A stretch of 64,000 bases of DNA from Cryptomeria japonica. Lineage: Eukaryota > Streptophyta > Pinopsida > Cupressales > Cupressaceae. Positions within the stretch are counted from its first letter, which is position 1; the number at the start of each line of letters is the position of its first letter. The translations under genes and the position numbers were made by a program. Below are positions 61,844 through 64,000 of this stretch, one piece after another. The notes beneath the pieces were generated by a model. The model did no database searches, was not told where the DNA came from, and was given only the letters and a program-made list of their open reading frames with translations. The stretch covers positions 557,841,136-557,905,135 of the forward strand of contig NC_081413.1 in assembly GCF_030272615.1 (NCBI RefSeq). Reading direction: 5' to 3'.

Positions 61844-62335
61844 TGTAATGTTGAGAAATCTATTAGAATGGCATTGTAAACATGGTGTTGATGTTAGCAA
61901 AATGGTGTCTTGACTTTACATATATGCATACACTAATACATTTGGGCTAAATTTTCAACTAAATTTTTCGATGGAGAAGGTATATTGTGGCCAAATTTGA
62001 TTTTTTTTGAAAAAATTTCTGCATTCGTCGTAATTCTGACAGAAATTTCCCATTTGGTTTCGACGAAAAAGGCATTAGCAATGAGAATTTTCTTTTTTTC
62101 AAAAAAGTACTCGAGTTCATCGTAATTCCAATGACATCGGTTATTACAAAATAAAAAAAGAGGAGGGGAATTCATTTGTGAATTGCAATCCTGCGTAGGC
62201 ATCCGTGGTGAATTCAACCCCCAAGAACATCAAACCCGCTTCGAAGGCAATCCCGCGCAGGAGGTAGATTCAAATTGCCCTAGTTTTTAATTTCATGTTG
62301 CAAAAAATATACATGTATTGATTAATTGTCCTAGT

Positions 62336-63165
62336 TTAATCTCGTAAAACCATAGAACTGTAATTGAGGAGTGAGCGTTCAATTTTGTAGCAGCAATCCC
62401 TTCCTCTCGTATACACGCGTGTTGATTGTTCACATGAGATCACATCTCTTTGCAGCATTGTATCAAAAAATTCATGAGCCTTGTCCATGTTTCCACATTT
62501 TGCATTCATGTCAAGCAGGGCATTTGCAAGGACAACACCTAACAAAATTCCTCTATCCATTATGCTTTGATGGATGTCCATACCCTGTTCCAAAGCTCCC
62601 ATTTTTGCATAGGCAGAGAGAATGCTGGCAAAGGTTGTGGAATTTGGGTTTATGCCTTCCAATTTCATTTGCTTGAAAGTGTCTAAAGCCTTTTCAACAA
62701 ATCCATTTTGTGCATATCCAACAATCGTTGAAGTCCACGAGACAACATTTCTTTCAAGCATTCTATCAAATAGTTCACGTGCCTTGTCTATGCTTCCACA
62801 TTTTGCATACGTGTCTACCATGGCAGTTACAACTACAACATCTAACAAAATTTCTTTATCCTTTATGCTTCGATGAATGTCCATACCCTGTTCCAAATCT
62901 CCCATTTTGGCACAGGCAGGGAGGATAGTAGCAATGGTCGTGGAATTTGGCTTTACACCTGCCGATTGCATTTGCTTGAAAGTTTCTAAAGCCTTCTCAA
63001 CAAATCCATTTTGTCCAGTTGCAACTACATATAACAAAATTCCTCTATCTTTTATGCTTTGATGGATGTCCATACCCTATTCCAAAGCTCCCATTTTGGC
63101 ACAAGCTAGGAGTACACTAGCAAACGTAACTAAAGAAATGCAATGATCAACTCCAAAGACATCAA
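62336..63165 (-). pseudogene. PLS-type pentatricopeptide-repeat gene fragment (copy 2)
   Basis: This is the partner of 12513-13383 and shares its missing segment near the N-terminus (here VVATGQNGFVEKA) and its loss of PPR pattern after QRDVIS. In this copy the Gln of GALEQGMDIHQ is a stop (CAG to TAG at about 63078), so the open ATG frame starts later, at 63073. Unit order and motifs are otherwise the same (DTYAKCGSIDKARELFDRML; GINPNSTTFASILSAYAKMG). Non-functional. Confidence 0.8.
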
Positions 63166-63680
63166 ACCACTACTAACAAAACCGAGTGTCTAAAATATGA
63201 TAGGGAATAGTGTGAGCTGTCCTAAAATAAAATATTTTATTTTCAATTTCAACTAAAACATAATTACTCAGGCATTTAATATTATTAATAATTGTTTAAT
63301 TTATGAAAGAGATAAATGGTTGGCCACAAGTACATGAGTTAGTAAATGCACACAAATAAGTGAATTTGATATTCAAAACTATCTACAATGAATTCAATTC
63401 TTGTCCATTAGTCATTTATGTTTGCAATAAGCATCTTTCTTTGTTTTTCTTAATCTTTATTCATAGTTATGTGCATATTTCACATTCTATAATCAGGATA
63501 TCAATTGAAATGGCTGAACACTAGCATGATGTTTGTGTTGTGGTATAGATGCATGAAAACATAATTATGGGATTGTTATATTATAGAGATCATAAATCTA
63601 GATATCGCATATTAGTTCTAGCTCTTCTTGGATTGAGTCTAAAGTTGACATACAGTCATAAAGCCATTATTAGCAAATCT

Positions 63681-63838
63681 ATCCATTTCTAGTAAAGACA
63701 ATTGAGAAAGTCATTTTGATATTGAGAGTTTCTTATCTGTTTACCTATTGATCATTACTATCCATTTCTAGTAAAGACAATTGAGAAAGTCATTTTGATA
63801 TTGAGAGTTTCTTATCTGTTTACCTATTGATCATTATT
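63681..63838. repeat. 79-bp tandem duplication, private to copy 2
   Basis: A unit starting ATCCATTTCTAGTAAAG and ending CCTATTGATCATTACT occurs at 63681 and again at 63760. Copy 1 has it once (about 13896). Confidence 0.92.
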
Positions 63839-64000
63839 AAGCCATAATATTTAGGTCTATTTATCTCTCTTGCAAAACCTCTGTAAGTGTCCTAGATTGT
63901 CCCTACTACTCACTCTTCAATGAAATAGTGGATTTCTAAAGATTTGTTGCACAAGGTGGTGTTGAATGTATTAACAAGGCTAGCATGGAAGGCATGTCAA

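Larger units (their letters stand above)
50085..64000. repeat. Long direct repeat, copy 2 (partner 1-14178)
   Basis: It aligns with the window start throughout. Differences of structure from copy 1: a single 48-bp unit at about 55119 (two in copy 1), a deletion of about 255 bp at 61238, and an extra 79-bp unit at 63681-63838. The left edge at about 50085 is only the window edge of copy 1, not a breakpoint: the Copia element continues across it without a seam. Confidence 0.95.

Overview
The window looks like nuclear DNA from a large, repeat-rich plant genome, most likely a gymnosperm. The evidence is AT-rich intergenic DNA, decayed Copia and CACTA elements, nested LTR elements, MULE-type miniature elements with 9-bp target duplications, and PLS-type pentatricopeptide-repeat (PPR) fragments. 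The gymnosperm placement is inference from the style of the repeats and of the PPR sequence. I found no intact host gene, tRNA, rRNA or CRISPR array. Nearly every recognisable coding stretch is transposon-derived and carries stops or frameshifts.

Layout. (1) About 1-14.2 kb and about 50.09-64.0 kb are the same sequence in direct orientation, offset by about 50.08 kb and differing by roughly 1-3% by eye. Each copy holds, in order: the gag half and 5' LTR of a minus-strand Copia element; a large LTR element with no recognisable coding capacity; inside it another LTR; inside that a solo LTR; then a broken PPR fragment. (2) About 14.95-23.74 kb is a decayed plus-strand CACTA (En/Spm) transposon with a TNP2-type transposase pseudogene and a second, many-exon gene. 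A solo LTR sits exactly on one of its splice donors. (3) 25.48-28.75 kb and 35.99-39.10 kb (minus) hold two homologous, decayed reading frames of about 1,040 codons from a family I cannot name. Both are associated with the same roughly 60-bp upstream sequence, which in the second locus forms a near-perfect 60-bp inverted repeat. (4) 29.65-34.99 kb is a non-autonomous LTR element with a GTTAA target duplication, encoding one coiled-coil and Gln-rich protein and no polymerase. (5) 40.4-46.8 kb is AT-rich and carries two MULE-type miniature elements in opposite orientation. (6) 46.80-53.02 kb is a full-length but dead Copia element (minus strand), whose right half is the part shared with the start of the window.

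History inferred from the sequence. The two LTRs of the Copia element differ far more than the two 50-kb-spaced copies do, and gag stops are shared by both copies. The element therefore inserted and began decaying before the duplication. The large non-coding LTR element, the LTR inside it and the solo LTR also predate the duplication. Afterwards each copy gained its own small tandem duplications, one deletion and private stop codons. Many premature stops in the decayed genes are TAG or TGA where CAG, CGA or TGG is expected, which suggests C-to-T decay of methylated DNA.
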